Position numbers and translations under genes: made by a program | The notes under the pieces: generated by a model | Seen by the model: only the letters and a program-made list of their open reading frames with translations | Database searches by the model: none | What the model was told of the DNA's origin: nothing | Shown here: in pieces, positions 44,727 through 53,703 of the stretch | Layout of the letters: each line of letters opens with the position of its first letter | Position numbering within the stretch: the stretch's first letter is position 1 | From: Niallia sp052318935 | GTDB lineage: Bacteria > Bacillota > Bacilli > Bacillales > Cytobacillaceae | Assembly (NCBI GenBank): GCA_052318935.1 | Contig: JBQRKO010000004.1 | Strand: one strand, 5' to 3' | Length of the DNA stretch: 64,000 bases

Positions 44727-44905
44727 TGTCTAGCTTCGACGTACAGGACGTGGCGTACTTAGTCGATTTTCCTTTTTTGCGTATTTAGCCGGCCAGCGCC
44801 TAGCTCCTGTGAAAGATAACCTCTTGACTCAAAAAGTGTATTTTACTTTTTGAGTCAAGAGAACATTTTTCTTCGGGGCTGAGCAAGGCGCCTGCGCTTT
44901 TCTTA
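44727..44905 (+). repeat. Structured intergenic repeat
   Basis: Begins near GTCTAGCTTCGACG and ends near GCCTGCGCTTTTCTT. AGCGCCTAGCTCC and GGGGCTGAGCAAGGCGCC can pair around a central hairpin. It resembles a class of Bacillaceae intergenic repeats starting GTCTAGCTCC and ending GCGCTTTTCTT. Only one copy is in the window, so the boundaries are approximate. Confidence 0.55.
44821..44861 (+). repeat. Perfect 17-bp inverted repeat hairpin
   Basis: CTCTTGACTCAAAAAGT (44821-44837), a 7-nt loop GTATTTT, and ACTTTTTGAGTCAAGAG (44845-44861). It forms the central stem of the surrounding repeat. No U tail. Confidence 0.9.
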
Positions 44906-45067
44906 TGTAAGATATATAAAAAGTTCACAGAATTTTAGGCAAAGGAAGCCCATTCCTTCAGGTGTGGGAGTAATTTTCTTTTTTGAACATTTTGTTAAAA
45001 GATACAATTGTCCTGTTTTATATGTTATAATTATTGTGCAAACAAATGTTCGATATGGGGTTTTGTA

Positions 45068-45577
45068 ATGGTAAAGGAGACAACGCCTTCCTACGTATTA
45101 ACGATGGAATTATGGACAAATCCTTCTATTATAAAAGATATAGAGAGTGATTTAGAAGTAAGTCGTGTCTTGGAGAACTATTAAAACGTGAAAGCGTTGT
45201 GAAAAGACGTTTGAAATGTTTAATCTTTACATGATAAAGAAGTAGAACGAATAGAGAAACAAGGTATAATAGTGTTAAATTCCGGCATTCAATTAAAAAA
45301 CAAGAAAGCTGCAGCAGTAGTTTAAAAAACAAAAATGGCGGTGTGACCTACCGAGTCTGTGAGGACCATAGATGCAGTCGCAAATGGTAACAGAGGTTGC
45401 TTTGGCTGTGAAAGTTCTGAATAAACCTTTAAACATAATGTTTATTAATGTCAGTGCTTAATTCCCAAGCCGTCCACTAGTAAGAGTGTGGAGTGTGTGA
45501 ATGTACTTGTACATGTATGAATTAAGAGAAGCAAGAGTTTTTCAGAACCCCATTGCTTAAGCGATGGGAGTGTCAGA
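45068..45577 (+). pseudogene. Decayed IS200/IS605-type tnpB element
   Basis: The frame from ATG 45068 encodes a TnpB-like opening (SYVLTMELWTNPSIIKDIES). A second frame continues CLGELLKRESVVKRRLK, as in the N terminus of TnpB proteins. The zinc-finger and RuvC parts are gone. The right end (45547-45570) has CCCCATTGCTTAAGCGATGG, a hairpin like those at the 3' end of IS200/IS605 elements, where the guide (omega) RNA ends. No tnpA was found. Confidence 0.55.
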
Positions 45578-45658
45578 TAAATTTGATTACATTTGTCGTA
45601 CGCTTTTATCATAATGGTATACAATAGAAGCAAATATGTAGAGAAGGTAAAGGTTGAT

Positions 45659-46573
45659 ATGATGGAAAAAAATAAAATAATTACTGACTTTATGGAAATT
45701 TTATCGGTAGAGAATGTTAAAATAGATGAACCTTTAAATAAATATACGTACACTAAAATTGGCGGAAAAGCTGATTTTCTGTTATTCCCTACAACATATG
45801 AGCAAATACAAGATGCGTATCAATATGCATTAAAACAAGGTCTTCCTATCACGATATTAGGAAACGGATCCAATGTGTTAATTAGAGATGGGGGAATAAG
45901 AGGGGTTGTCTTTAATTTAACTAAGTTAACAGATATTACATTAGAGGATAATAAAATAATTGCACAGTGTGGTGCAGCAATTATTGAAACATCAAGATTT
46001 GCTTTAGAGCAAAGGTTAACAGGATTAGAGTTTGCTTGTGGAATTCCCGGTTCTGTTGGTGGTGCTTTATATATGAACGCTGGTGCGTATGGCGGAGAAG
46101 TAGCTGATGTTTTAGAAAGTGCAAAGGTGTTGACAAAATCCGGTGAAGTGATGGTGTTGACAAAAGACGATTTAGAATTAGGATATAGAACGAGCAGCAT
46201 TCAAAAAAATGGTTTTATTGTATTAGAAGCCACATTTTGCTTAACGGAAGGAACTCATGCAGCGATTAAAGCAAAGATGGATGAGTTGACTTTTTTGCGT
46301 GAATCCAAGCAGCCGCTTGAATATCCTTCTTGTGGAAGTGTCTTTAAAAGACCGCCAAATCACTTTGCAGGAAAATTAATACAAGACAGTGGGCTGCAGG
46401 GGACAAAAATCGGCGGTGCACAAGTATCAACGAAGCATGCTGGTTTTATCGTAAATGTTGAAAATGCAACAGCAAATGACTACCTCTCTTTAATTCAGCA
46501 TGTCCAAAAAACAGTAAAAAAGAATTTTGATGTAGACTTAGAAACGGAAGTAAGAATTATTGGGGAAGAATAA
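45659..46573 (+). CDS. murB: UDP-N-acetylenolpyruvoylglucosamine reductase MurB
   Basis: 304 aa from ATG 45659 (or the adjacent ATG 45662) behind AAAGG. FAD-binding type 4 fold: YTKIGGKADFLLFP, ILGNGSNVLIRDGG, GIPGSVGGALYMNAGAYG with the catalytic-region serine, and YPSCGSVFKRPPNHFAGKLIQ containing the proton-donating Ser/Cys area. It reduces the enolpyruvyl group to UDP-MurNAc in peptidoglycan synthesis, in the cytosol. Typical type IIb Bacillus MurB. It stands away from the mur-div cluster. Confidence 0.95.
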   Translation: MMEKNKIITDFMEILSVENVKIDEPLNKYTYTKIGGKADFLLFPTTYEQIQDAYQYALKQGLPITILGNGSNVLIRDGGIRGVVFNLTKLTDITLEDNKIIAQCGAAIIETSRFALEQRLTGLEFACGIPGSVGGALYMNAGAYGGEVADVLESAKVLTKSGEVMVLTKDDLELGYRTSSIQKNGFIVLEATFCLTEGTHAAIKAKMDELTFLRESKQPLEYPSCGSVFKRPPNHFAGKLIQDSGLQGTKIGGAQVSTKHAGFIVNVENATANDYLSLIQHVQKTVKKNFDVDLETEVRIIGEE

Positions 46574-46679
46574 GTTTCAGCGTTCTTTCTATTGCATTTT
46601 ATAGGAAGGTAGGCTTTTTTAATGTTATACAATGATTTAAATGCGAATGAAGATTTCTTAAATTACGATAAGGATAACA

Positions 46680-46720
46680 AAAAATGACCGAGAGACTATC
46701 CGCCTCTCTGGTCATTTTTT
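46680..46720. terminator. Bidirectional terminator between murB and the flippase gene
   Basis: AAAATGACCGAGAG / CTCTCTGGTCATTTTTT stem with A and T tracts on either side. The flippase stop codon TGA is part of the stem. Confidence 0.88.
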
Positions 46721-48157
46721 CTCTAACTTGATGGCTATTGGGTCAGCCTCCCTTACTCCACTCTTTACTTTTAATAACTCTTTAATAGTAGATGCTTGAA
46801 TCAGCAAGGCAATCACCATTAGTAATATCGTAAATAGAATAATATAATTTAGATGAAATACATTTAAAACAGCACTTACTAACAAGATGCAGAATACAAG
46901 ATGATGTTTAACCGTTGAAAATTTCATGCCATTTTTATTGGAAAAATAAGTTCTGGCAATAAAGAAACACAGATAGGATACAGATGTCGCGATAGCTGCC
47001 CCTGTTGCCCCGAATTTAGGGACTAATAGAATATTAAGTATTAAATTCGGGATGACCGAAACGACACTAACCCAAATATTCAGATAGCTTTTTCTAGAGA
47101 ATACAATCCCTAAACAAGTAGTTTCACTTACTGTATACATAATAGGCTGCAGACATAAAAACGCAATAAGATACTTCGAATCTGAATAGCCGCTTGAAAG
47201 AATAGCTGCTATAAAATCCTTAAAAATTAAAATACCAAAAAACACAATAGACATGAACAATAAAATGGAATCACTCATTAATTTATAATATTTCAGCTCT
47301 TTTCCTTCTTCATGCCATCTATACGCCATCGGAACCCAATAACTAGTAAAACTAGTTTTAATAATGGCCAATGTTCCCGCTATTTTCAGCGTTGCCGTAA
47401 ATATCCCGATATTATAATAGTCACTCCAAATTCTTAAAAAGATTCTATCAAGCGAGTTTAATAAGCCTGTTAAAGAAGTAGCCACAACGAGCGGCAGCCC
47501 AAATATCACCATTTTTCGCAGCATATCTTTATCAACGGAAAAATGGTTGAATGAAAAGAGATATCTGTACCTAATTACTAAATACAAGTCGCCTAAAATT
47601 TGTCCAAAAATAGTAGAGTAGACGACAGCCAGAAAATCTCTTCTAATAAACAAGACAAAAATTAAAGTCAATATCAACATAAAAAGTTTAACAAAAATAT
47701 TAAGCAAGGAATATTCTAACGCTTTTTCTTCCATCCGAATAGATAGCAAAATAAACCTTTCGATTACCATAAATACGACCATGACACCAATAAGTATCAC
47801 TGGGATGATATGATTTGGACTGCTGAATAGCCAAACGGATATTTGTCTGGAAAATATAATGGAAATCAAAAGTATTAAAACGGCTATTGCCAATGGGATA
47901 AGTATTGCCTGTTGAAATAAGTGCAATTTATTTTTGGATGAATGATACTCCCTTGTATACGATTGATCTAATCCTAGGTACAAGAAGGACGCTAAAACCA
48001 TTTGAAGCAATAAAAACATACTTGCTTTTCCATATTCATCCGGATGAACAAAATGAGTCGTTAATGGTATCGTGATAAATGCAATAAACGCACCCAAAAC
48101 AGGTCCCACAGAAAAACCAATGAATTTTTTTATAACTTGGTTCATACAATTTTGCAA
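46712..48157 (-). CDS. Polysaccharide flippase (Wzx/MVF family)
   Basis: 481 aa with 12-14 membrane segments. GPVLGAFIAFITIPLTTHFVHPDEYGKASMFLLLQ at the start and FGLPLVVATSLTGLLNSLDRIFLRIW near residue 215 are typical of Wzx-type lipid-linked oligosaccharide flippases. It lies 38 bp downstream of a glycosyltransferase on the same strand. It differs clearly from the decayed TuaB-like fragment at 34.9 kb but could supply flipping for that pathway (inference). The ATG at 48157 is used; a second ATG four codons later is possible. Confidence 0.88.
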   Translation of the reverse strand: MQNCMNQVIKKFIGFSVGPVLGAFIAFITIPLTTHFVHPDEYGKASMFLLLQMVLASFLYLGLDQSYTREYHSSKNKLHLFQQAILIPLAIAVLILLISIIFSRQISVWLFSSPNHIIPVILIGVMVVFMVIERFILLSIRMEEKALEYSLLNIFVKLFMLILTLIFVLFIRRDFLAVVYSTIFGQILGDLYLVIRYRYLFSFNHFSVDKDMLRKMVIFGLPLVVATSLTGLLNSLDRIFLRIWSDYYNIGIFTATLKIAGTLAIIKTSFTSYWVPMAYRWHEEGKELKYYKLMSDSILLFMSIVFFGILIFKDFIAAILSSGYSDSKYLIAFLCLQPIMYTVSETTCLGIVFSRKSYLNIWVSVVSVIPNLILNILLVPKFGATGAAIATSVSYLCFFIARTYFSNKNGMKFSTVKHHLVFCILLVSAVLNVFHLNYIILFTILLMVIALLIQASTIKELLKVKSGVREADPIAIKLEKK

Positions 48158-48194
48158 TAGATCGGTATCTATTGTCTACTCCTTTTTGTTTGTA

Positions 48195-49388
48195 TTATTC
48201 TTCCAAAATAGCATAAAAATAGTCTTCTAATTGTTTATTTAAAGGCTGCAAATTATGATCTTGGACAATCTTTGCTCTGGCATTTTGCTGAATAGTGCCC
48301 CATTTTTCTTTATTGGAAAGAACTTCCTCGATTTTTTCCGCCAATGCAGCACTATCTCTTTCAGGTACTAACCAGCCGTTTTCATTATCTTGGATCAACT
48401 CTGGTATTCCACTATGATAGGTTGAAATGACTAATTTCCCGATTGCCATGGCTTCCATTAAAGCAACTGGAATTCCCTCCATATCGCCATTTTGAGCAAC
48501 CACACTTGGCAGTAAAAAAATGGTGCAGTCTTGTAAATAGGCTTTGACTTCTTCATTCGGTTTTGGCCCTAATAAATGAATGTTATCCTGATTACCAATT
48601 ATTTCTGCAAGTTGGCTCTTTAATGGTCCATCTCCGATTATATTTAATTCGATATCATATCCTTTTTCTATCAGCTTTTGAACAGCTTCAATTGCATAAA
48701 TTGTCCCTTTTTTTTCCGTTAATCTTGCCACTGTTAAAAGTTTTATCCGCTTTGTCGGGACGATTGGATTGAATTGAAAATCATCTACATTGATTCCCAT
48801 ATAGTGAACCTTTATTTTATTTTCACTACATCCCATTCCCACCAGCTTTCCTTTCCAATAATGGCTGATCGGCAAAAATAAGTCTCCGTATATAAATAAA
48901 TCACGATAAATATCGCTTCCTGCTTTATCAATGTAAGTTGACATATCGTATCCATGAAAAACAGTCACTAATTTTCCATTCAATACTCCTAAATTTTTAA
49001 GAGCAGACGCAAAATTTCCACTTGGCCCAAAATGTGCATAAAGAATATCATATTTTCCACTCTGTTTACTAAGAGCGTCTATTGCAAACAGTAGTTTAAA
49101 AGATAAACTTCCATACTTTAAAGCTTTTAATGTAAGAATTGGTCTTCTAAAAAAACATTTTGGCAACAGCGCCATAAATCTAGTTATCTTTGAAAGATGT
49201 TTGCTAGGATTTTTATAATAAATCATATTTTTGATATTTTGTTGGAGAAAAGAAAATCCAGTTTTTTCATCACTCGAACCAGCTAATACACTAACTTCAT
49301 GACCCTGGGCAATCATGCCGTCCACCTGTTTACTAACAAAGGTTTGAGAAAGATTAGGAAACCGATTAACTACAAATAAAATTTTCAT
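48195..49388 (-). CDS. Family 4 glycosyltransferase
   Basis: 397 aa GT-B protein. N-terminal acceptor domain MKILFVVNRFPNLSQTFVSKQVDGMIAQGHEV and LYAHFGPSGNFASALKNLG. Donor domain LTVARLTEKKGTIYAIEAVQKL (~210), GDGPLKSQL and the E-x7-E motif in EGIPVALMEAMAIGKLVISTYHSGIPELI. Resembles WcaL/AmsK-type enzymes of exopolysaccharide synthesis. The sugar specificity is unknown. Followed at 38 bp by the flippase gene; both may form one unit. Confidence 0.9.
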   Translation of the reverse strand: MKILFVVNRFPNLSQTFVSKQVDGMIAQGHEVSVLAGSSDEKTGFSFLQQNIKNMIYYKNPSKHLSKITRFMALLPKCFFRRPILTLKALKYGSLSFKLLFAIDALSKQSGKYDILYAHFGPSGNFASALKNLGVLNGKLVTVFHGYDMSTYIDKAGSDIYRDLFIYGDLFLPISHYWKGKLVGMGCSENKIKVHYMGINVDDFQFNPIVPTKRIKLLTVARLTEKKGTIYAIEAVQKLIEKGYDIELNIIGDGPLKSQLAEIIGNQDNIHLLGPKPNEEVKAYLQDCTIFLLPSVVAQNGDMEGIPVALMEAMAIGKLVISTYHSGIPELIQDNENGWLVPERDSAALAEKIEEVLSNKEKWGTIQQNARAKIVQDHNLQPLNKQLEDYFYAILEE

Positions 49389-49592
49389 TAGCGACCTCTT
49401 TTATTTAACATTTAGTATTATACTTGTGATGCTATATTGTATGAACTTTTCTCAAATCAGCTTGAATGAAGTCTAGGACTAAACATATTATCCATAAAAT
49501 AATCAGCAATTTTCAACGAAAGACCAAAAAATTAACATAAACTTTACCTAATTCGCACCTTTTTTACAAAACTCCCCTAGATGAATAAAGAA

Positions 49593-49622
49593 GAAACGTC
49601 TTCCTACAAGAAGACGCTTTTA
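49593..49622. terminator. Terminator downstream of the VanZ gene
   Basis: AACGTCTTC / GAAGACGCTT stem with a 6-nt loop and a TTTTAGG tail on the plus strand, TTTCTTCTTT on the minus strand. It separates the minus-strand VanZ gene from the glycosyltransferase gene. Confidence 0.7.
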
Positions 49623-49675
49623 GGCATTGGGGGGTCAGGAAGAAAATCGTTTTTGATATTCTTCAGATTACCTAT

Positions 49676-50299
49676 TTACTGATTAAAATAAAAAATAATC
49701 GTTTTGCTTTTATCTACTATTTTTTTTGTTAAGCTGAAGAATAGATACCCAATAATTGCTCCTGCCATATTCAAGATAAGGTCATCTATATCTGCTGCAC
49801 GATCGATGGTAAAGAAGTACTGTGTTAATTCAATTGTTAACGAAGATAAAGCAGCCACCATAATAGTAACAATCAGTTTAAAACGTCTTCTATAGATGGC
49901 TGGAAAAAGGAATCCGAAAGGAACAAACATAATAATATTGCCAAGCGTATAGAGCATCCAGAACATAGGTGGTTTATATTTATACTGATAAAGAATTTGT
50001 ACATAAGGAACTAAGTTTAAGTTTCCTTGATTTCCTGGCGGCGAAAAGTGAAATGGGTTTAACGTAACATACAAAACAATTAATAAGTAAAGAAAGAAAA
50101 TATTTTTTAATATTTCTCTCGTGAATATAAAATTCCGATGCTGCTTATATCTATGAAAACGATAATAAATCCAAAAGGGAACAATCATAAATAGGATAAT
50201 TGGAAAGTTGAGAGACAGCTGTATATCGCTTTTAATCCAAATAAGGAAAAAGATGAATATAATTAATATTGGGAGAAAAAACTTATTAAATAGGTTCAC
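49676..50299 (-). CDS. VanZ-family membrane protein
   Basis: 207 aa with five hydrophobic segments. The VanZ block runs from YVTLNPFHFSP through NLVPYVQILYQYKYKPPMFWMLYTLGNIIMFVPFGFLFPAIY to LTIELTQYFFTIDRAADIDDLILNMAGAIIGY. The conserved ELxQ and DxDDxxxN residues are intact. VanZ proteins occur near cell-wall and polysaccharide genes; their molecular role is not settled. The isolated gene faces the glycosyltransferase pair. Confidence 0.88.
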   Translation of the reverse strand: MNLFNKFFLPILIIFIFFLIWIKSDIQLSLNFPIILFMIVPFWIYYRFHRYKQHRNFIFTREILKNIFFLYLLIVLYVTLNPFHFSPPGNQGNLNLVPYVQILYQYKYKPPMFWMLYTLGNIIMFVPFGFLFPAIYRRRFKLIVTIMVAALSSLTIELTQYFFTIDRAADIDDLILNMAGAIIGYLFFSLTKKIVDKSKTIIFYFNQ

Positions 50300-50631
50300 T
50301 TTTGATCTAAAATCCTTTCAAGTAGTATCTTTATTATATATATATGGAGGTTGTTTTAAAAGTAGAAGAGTAATTGTTATTGGGAAATAATCATAAGGTT
50401 CTCTTCACAACCTCTGTTGGAAAAGAAGTACTTGCAGAGCCCATACTATCAAGATGGCTTAATCAATGTCAAACATTTCTACGTTGTTGGAAAAATTGAA
50501 CATACACAGCACTGTCTCTTCTCTACATTGTCGAAATTTTCTCATAATAAGATCCTGGCTAATGTGGTAAAATACTTTCTAAAAGATGTATTTATCATAT
50601 TTGTATTAAGGCTTTATCATCATAAAAAAAT
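50300..50631. other. Intergenic stretch without recognisable gene
   Basis: About 330 bp of AT-rich sequence between VanZ and MITE copy D. A 76-codon open frame at 50417-50647 has no ribosome binding site or recognisable similarity and runs into the MITE. Confidence 0.5.
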
Positions 50632-50842
50632 GGCTGTTTTTGTATAGATTGTTGCTTTTAACCCCGCAGCCCGAATACACTTCGCTTTCCGTGGGCGAGC
50701 GTCGAGCCTCCTCGTCGCATACGCTCCTGTGGGGTCTCGTCTTTCTCGCATTCCCACAGGAGTCTACGTGTATTCAGTCTGCTGAGTACTTCTTCTCCCA
50801 TTTTTTTTTACGTGAATAACAACAAACTTTGAGAAAACAGCC
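50632..50842 (-). mobile_element. MITE family 1, copy D (211 bp, reverse orientation)
   Basis: Same GGCTGTTTTC/GAAAACAGCC ends and interior as the other copies, inverted. Flanks AAAAAAAT and AAAATAAT match at 7 of 8 positions, consistent with an older insertion with a mutated target-site duplication. Confidence 0.85.
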
Positions 50843-50909
50843 AAAATAATTTTTAATTCTATCTATTTGATAATTAAATAAAACGTTGTTGTAGAAAGGA
50901 ATAGTATAG

Positions 50910-51494
50910 ATGGCTAAAGTAGATGAATTAATTGGCATTATATTAGCTGGCGGGCAATCAAAAAGGTATGGTGAACCAAAAGCGTTTGCTAAAAGAGAGG
51001 GGAAATTTTTTTATCAATATTCCATAGAGGCTTTGGTATCAGTTGCGGCTAGAATCTATCTTGTAGCCCACCCGAATATCAAAAATCGATTTAAGTGTAA
51101 TAAGGGAGTGGAAGTGATAGAAGATCTTAAACCATTTCAAGGGTATGGTCCATTGGCAGGAATCTACTCAGTAATGGATGAAATAGAAGCAGAATGGTAT
51201 TTCGTTTTACCAATAGATAGTCCGTTTATTACGAAACAGACGATTGAGAAACTACTAAATTCTATTCAAGAGGGAGTGGAAGCTGTGGTTCCCTTAGTAA
51301 ACGGTAAAGCTCAGCCGCTGATTGCTGTCTACCATCGAAAGGTGAAAGAACAAATACATCAAGCATTAAGAAAAAATGCTTTGTCGGTGAACGGTTTATT
51401 AGAACATATTTCTGTTAAGTTTGTAGAAGACTTTAACGAGGAGATATTCGTTAATATTAATAACCGAAGCGATTATACAAAATATATATTGTGA
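50910..51494 (+). CDS. mobA: Molybdenum cofactor guanylyltransferase MobA
   Basis: 194 aa. Nucleotidyltransferase fold with the GTP-binding LAGGQSKRYGEPKAF at residues ~12-26, PIDSPFIT as the metal/nucleotide Asp motif, and VEAVVPLVNGKAQPLIAVYHR. It attaches GMP to molybdenum cofactor to form the MGD cofactor used by nitrate reductase and formate dehydrogenase. It heads a mobA-moeA-mobB operon, behind AAAGGAA. This cofactor is separate from the FeMo-co of nitrogenase. Confidence 0.93.
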   Translation: MAKVDELIGIILAGGQSKRYGEPKAFAKREGKFFYQYSIEALVSVAARIYLVAHPNIKNRFKCNKGVEVIEDLKPFQGYGPLAGIYSVMDEIEAEWYFVLPIDSPFITKQTIEKLLNSIQEGVEAVVPLVNGKAQPLIAVYHRKVKEQIHQALRKNALSVNGLLEHISVKFVEDFNEEIFVNINNRSDYTKYIL

Positions 51495-51537
51495 GGAATT
51501 AAAGCGATAACGTAATGAATGTAGGGAGGAAGAGTCG

Positions 51538-52800
51538 ATGACACTTTTTCGTAAACCGATTCAAGTGGAGGAAGCTATAGAAAAAGTATGGAAGTACCGC
51601 CAGCGGGGGACTACGCAAACAGTTAAACTTAAAAAAGCGATGGGGCATTTTTTAGGAGAAACAATTATAGCTACTACAGATATACCAAGGTTTGATAAAT
51701 CACCTTATGATGGATTTGCCTTGCGGACAGAGGATACATTTGAGGCTACTTCTGAAAATATTGTAGAGCTGGAGGTAGTGGATTATATAGGAGCAGGGAT
51801 GGTAAGCGCTAAAAAGATTCAGCGATCTCAGGCAGTGCGAATTATGACAGGTGCACAAATACCAGAAGGCTGTGATGCTGTCATGATGCTTGAGCTAGTA
51901 AAGGAAATAAAGAAAAATGGGAAGCCATATATTCAAATAAAAAGAAGCCTGAAAAAAGGCGATAATATCTCTTTTCAAGGAGAAGATATTCAGAAAGGTA
52001 CAAGATTACTAGAAAAGGGAGTGAAGATAAATCCTGGGGTGCAGTCTCTATTAGCAACCTTTGGTTATAGTGAAGTGAAAGTTATGCGTCAACCTGTTAT
52101 CGGAGTATTTGCTACTGGCAATGAATTGCTGGATGTGGATGAACCTCTTGTCTCAGGGAAGATCCGCGACAGCAATAGCTACATGCTTTGTGCTCAGATT
52201 GAACGAAGCGGGGCTGTGGCTAAATATTATGGGAAATTTCCTGATTCATTTGAAGATATCTGTGAATTCATTAAAAAATCAATAGATGAGGTGGATGTGT
52301 TTATAACTACTGGAGGGGTCTCTGTTGGTGATTTTGATTACATGCCCTTAGTATACGAGAAGCTTGAAGCAGAAGTTCTTTGTAATAAAATTGGAATGAG
52401 GCCAGGAAGTGTAACAACTATCGCTGCATTAGATGGTAAATTATTGTATGGATTATCAGGAAATCCTTCAGCATGTTATGTTGGTTTTGAGCTTTATGTA
52501 CGCCCTATTATCCGAGATATGCTGGGAAGCAAGAAGCCATTTGCGAAAAGAGTAAGAGCTATTTTGGCAAGCGATTTTCCAAAAGCGAATCCATTTCCTC
52601 GATTTGTCCGTAGTAAACTTCATTTTCAAGATGCTAGAATATTTGTAACACCAGTAGGGAGGGATAAATCAAGTGTGATCTACTCTCTTGCGTTTGCAGA
52701 TTGTTTGCTCGTTTTGCCGGGAGGAACAAGAGGTTATCAAAAAGGAATGGAAGTCGATGTGCTTTTATTAGAAGATCAAGAAGGCAGGGAAAATTATTGA
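51538..52800 (+). CDS. moeA: Molybdopterin molybdenumtransferase MoeA
   Basis: 420 aa. Conserved blocks: DIPRFDKSPYDGFALRTEDT, VRIMTGAQIPEGCDAVMMLE, GEDIQKGTRLLEKG, and the MoCF-like TTGGVSVGDFDYMP and GLSGNPSACYVGFELYVRP. It inserts molybdenum into adenylylated molybdopterin. It begins 43 bp after mobA behind TAGGGAGGAAGAG. Stop overlaps the mobB start (TTGA). Confidence 0.95.
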   Translation: MTLFRKPIQVEEAIEKVWKYRQRGTTQTVKLKKAMGHFLGETIIATTDIPRFDKSPYDGFALRTEDTFEATSENIVELEVVDYIGAGMVSAKKIQRSQAVRIMTGAQIPEGCDAVMMLELVKEIKKNGKPYIQIKRSLKKGDNISFQGEDIQKGTRLLEKGVKINPGVQSLLATFGYSEVKVMRQPVIGVFATGNELLDVDEPLVSGKIRDSNSYMLCAQIERSGAVAKYYGKFPDSFEDICEFIKKSIDEVDVFITTGGVSVGDFDYMPLVYEKLEAEVLCNKIGMRPGSVTTIAALDGKLLYGLSGNPSACYVGFELYVRPIIRDMLGSKKPFAKRVRAILASDFPKANPFPRFVRSKLHFQDARIFVTPVGRDKSSVIYSLAFADCLLVLPGGTRGYQKGMEVDVLLLEDQEGRENY

Positions 52801-53273
52801 TTGTTCAATTCGTAGGTTATCAAAATAGCGGAAAAACGACTGCGATGGAGTGGACGATTCAGGCATTAACAGAAAAAGGAATTCGAGTAGTTGCTCTAAA
52901 GCACCACGGGCATGGTGGAACACCCAGTTCGTATTTAAAAGATTCGACAAAGCATAGAAAGGCAGGAGCTCTTGCCAGTGTCGTCGAAGGAGAAGGTATT
53001 CTACAATTAGAGATGGCTAAACAGGAATGGAGCTTTGAAAAGGTACAACAATTGCTTTCCTTTTTAGATTATGATGTTCTGTTGGTGGAGGGATATAAAA
53101 AAGAGCGGTTTCCTAAAGTTGTTTTTTTACGTTCAGAGGAAGAGAAAAAAGAGTTTGCTTCACTTGCAAATATTCAGTATATCGTTCCATATTGTGAAAC
53201 ACTCGATGAAAAACAAGGATATTTACATAAAATTGTACAGTGGATAGAGGATGAAATAAATAAAAACAACTAG
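52797..53273 (+). CDS. mobB: Molybdopterin-guanine dinucleotide biosynthesis adaptor MobB
   Basis: 158 aa from TTG 52797 overlapping the moeA stop, behind GGCAGGGA; longer in-frame readings lie inside moeA. P-loop FVGYQNSGKTTAMEW at residues ~5-19, ALKHHGHGG, and LLVEGYKKERFPKVVFLR are the MobB signatures. It is a GTP-binding accessory protein for MGD synthesis. Last gene of the mobA-moeA-mobB unit. No clear terminator follows. Confidence 0.92.
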   Translation: MIVQFVGYQNSGKTTAMEWTIQALTEKGIRVVALKHHGHGGTPSSYLKDSTKHRKAGALASVVEGEGILQLEMAKQEWSFEKVQQLLSFLDYDVLLVEGYKKERFPKVVFLRSEEEKKEFASLANIQYIVPYCETLDEKQGYLHKIVQWIEDEINKNN

Positions 53274-53416
53274 ATTCTTCCCTAAAAAAGAGCGGCTCAA
53301 AGATATGTATATGAGACAGCCCGCTTGTGTGTAATTGATGTCAATGGTTAAAATAAACGAATATTAGTGATGAAAAAAGAGATAGTAAATAATAAAAAAT
53401 TTGTCGAATATTAATA

Positions 53417-53445
53417 TTGACATTAAATATCACGGAAGGTATATT
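53417..53445 (+). promoter_or_regulatory. Sigma-A promoter of the S-box operon
   Basis: TTGACA-N17-TATATT, a consensus -35 with optimal spacing, about 70 bp upstream of the riboswitch. Confidence 0.75.
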
Positions 53446-53512
53446 AGTAACCAGTTATTATAATTCTTATAAGCTAAGTTGGAATTAAATGATAAATAAT
53501 GTATAAATAAAA

Positions 53513-53614
53513 CTTATCCAGAGAAGTGGAGGGATTGGCCCGATGAAGCTTCAGCAACAGGCTTAACAGCACTGTGCTAATTCCACTGAAACATACATTG
53601 TTTCGGAAGATGAG
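53513..53614 (+). ncRNA. SAM-I (S-box) riboswitch aptamer
   Basis: P1 is CTTATC (53513-53518) with GATGAG (53609-53614). Conserved core follows: AGAG, then GTGGAGGGATTGGCCCGATG, AAGCTTCAGCAAC, and GTGCTAATTCC. Matches the S-box pattern closely. Binding S-adenosylmethionine favours the downstream terminator, so the operon is expressed when SAM (and so methionine/cysteine supply) is low. Confidence 0.95.
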
Positions 53615-53619
53615 TATTC

Positions 53620-53653
53620 AAACTCTTCTGGATGAGCAAGAAGAGTTTTTTAA
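53620..53653 (+). terminator. Riboswitch-controlled terminator
   Basis: AAACTCTTCT / AGAAGAGTTT stem with a 9-nt loop followed by TTTTTT, directly after the aptamer. Confidence 0.92.
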
Positions 53654-53703
53654 TTTGCTAGAACGCTTAGTAACGAATAGTACGACAAGAGAGGACGAAA
53701 CAA

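Noticed and set aside
46622..46687. 21-codon open frame (start MLYNDLNANEDFLN) after murB with an AAGG-like sequence upstream
   Set aside because: Too short to judge and it runs into the bidirectional terminator; kept only as a note.
50417..50647. 76-codon open frame upstream of MITE copy D
   Set aside because: No ribosome binding site, no recognised similarity, and its end is formed by the MITE.
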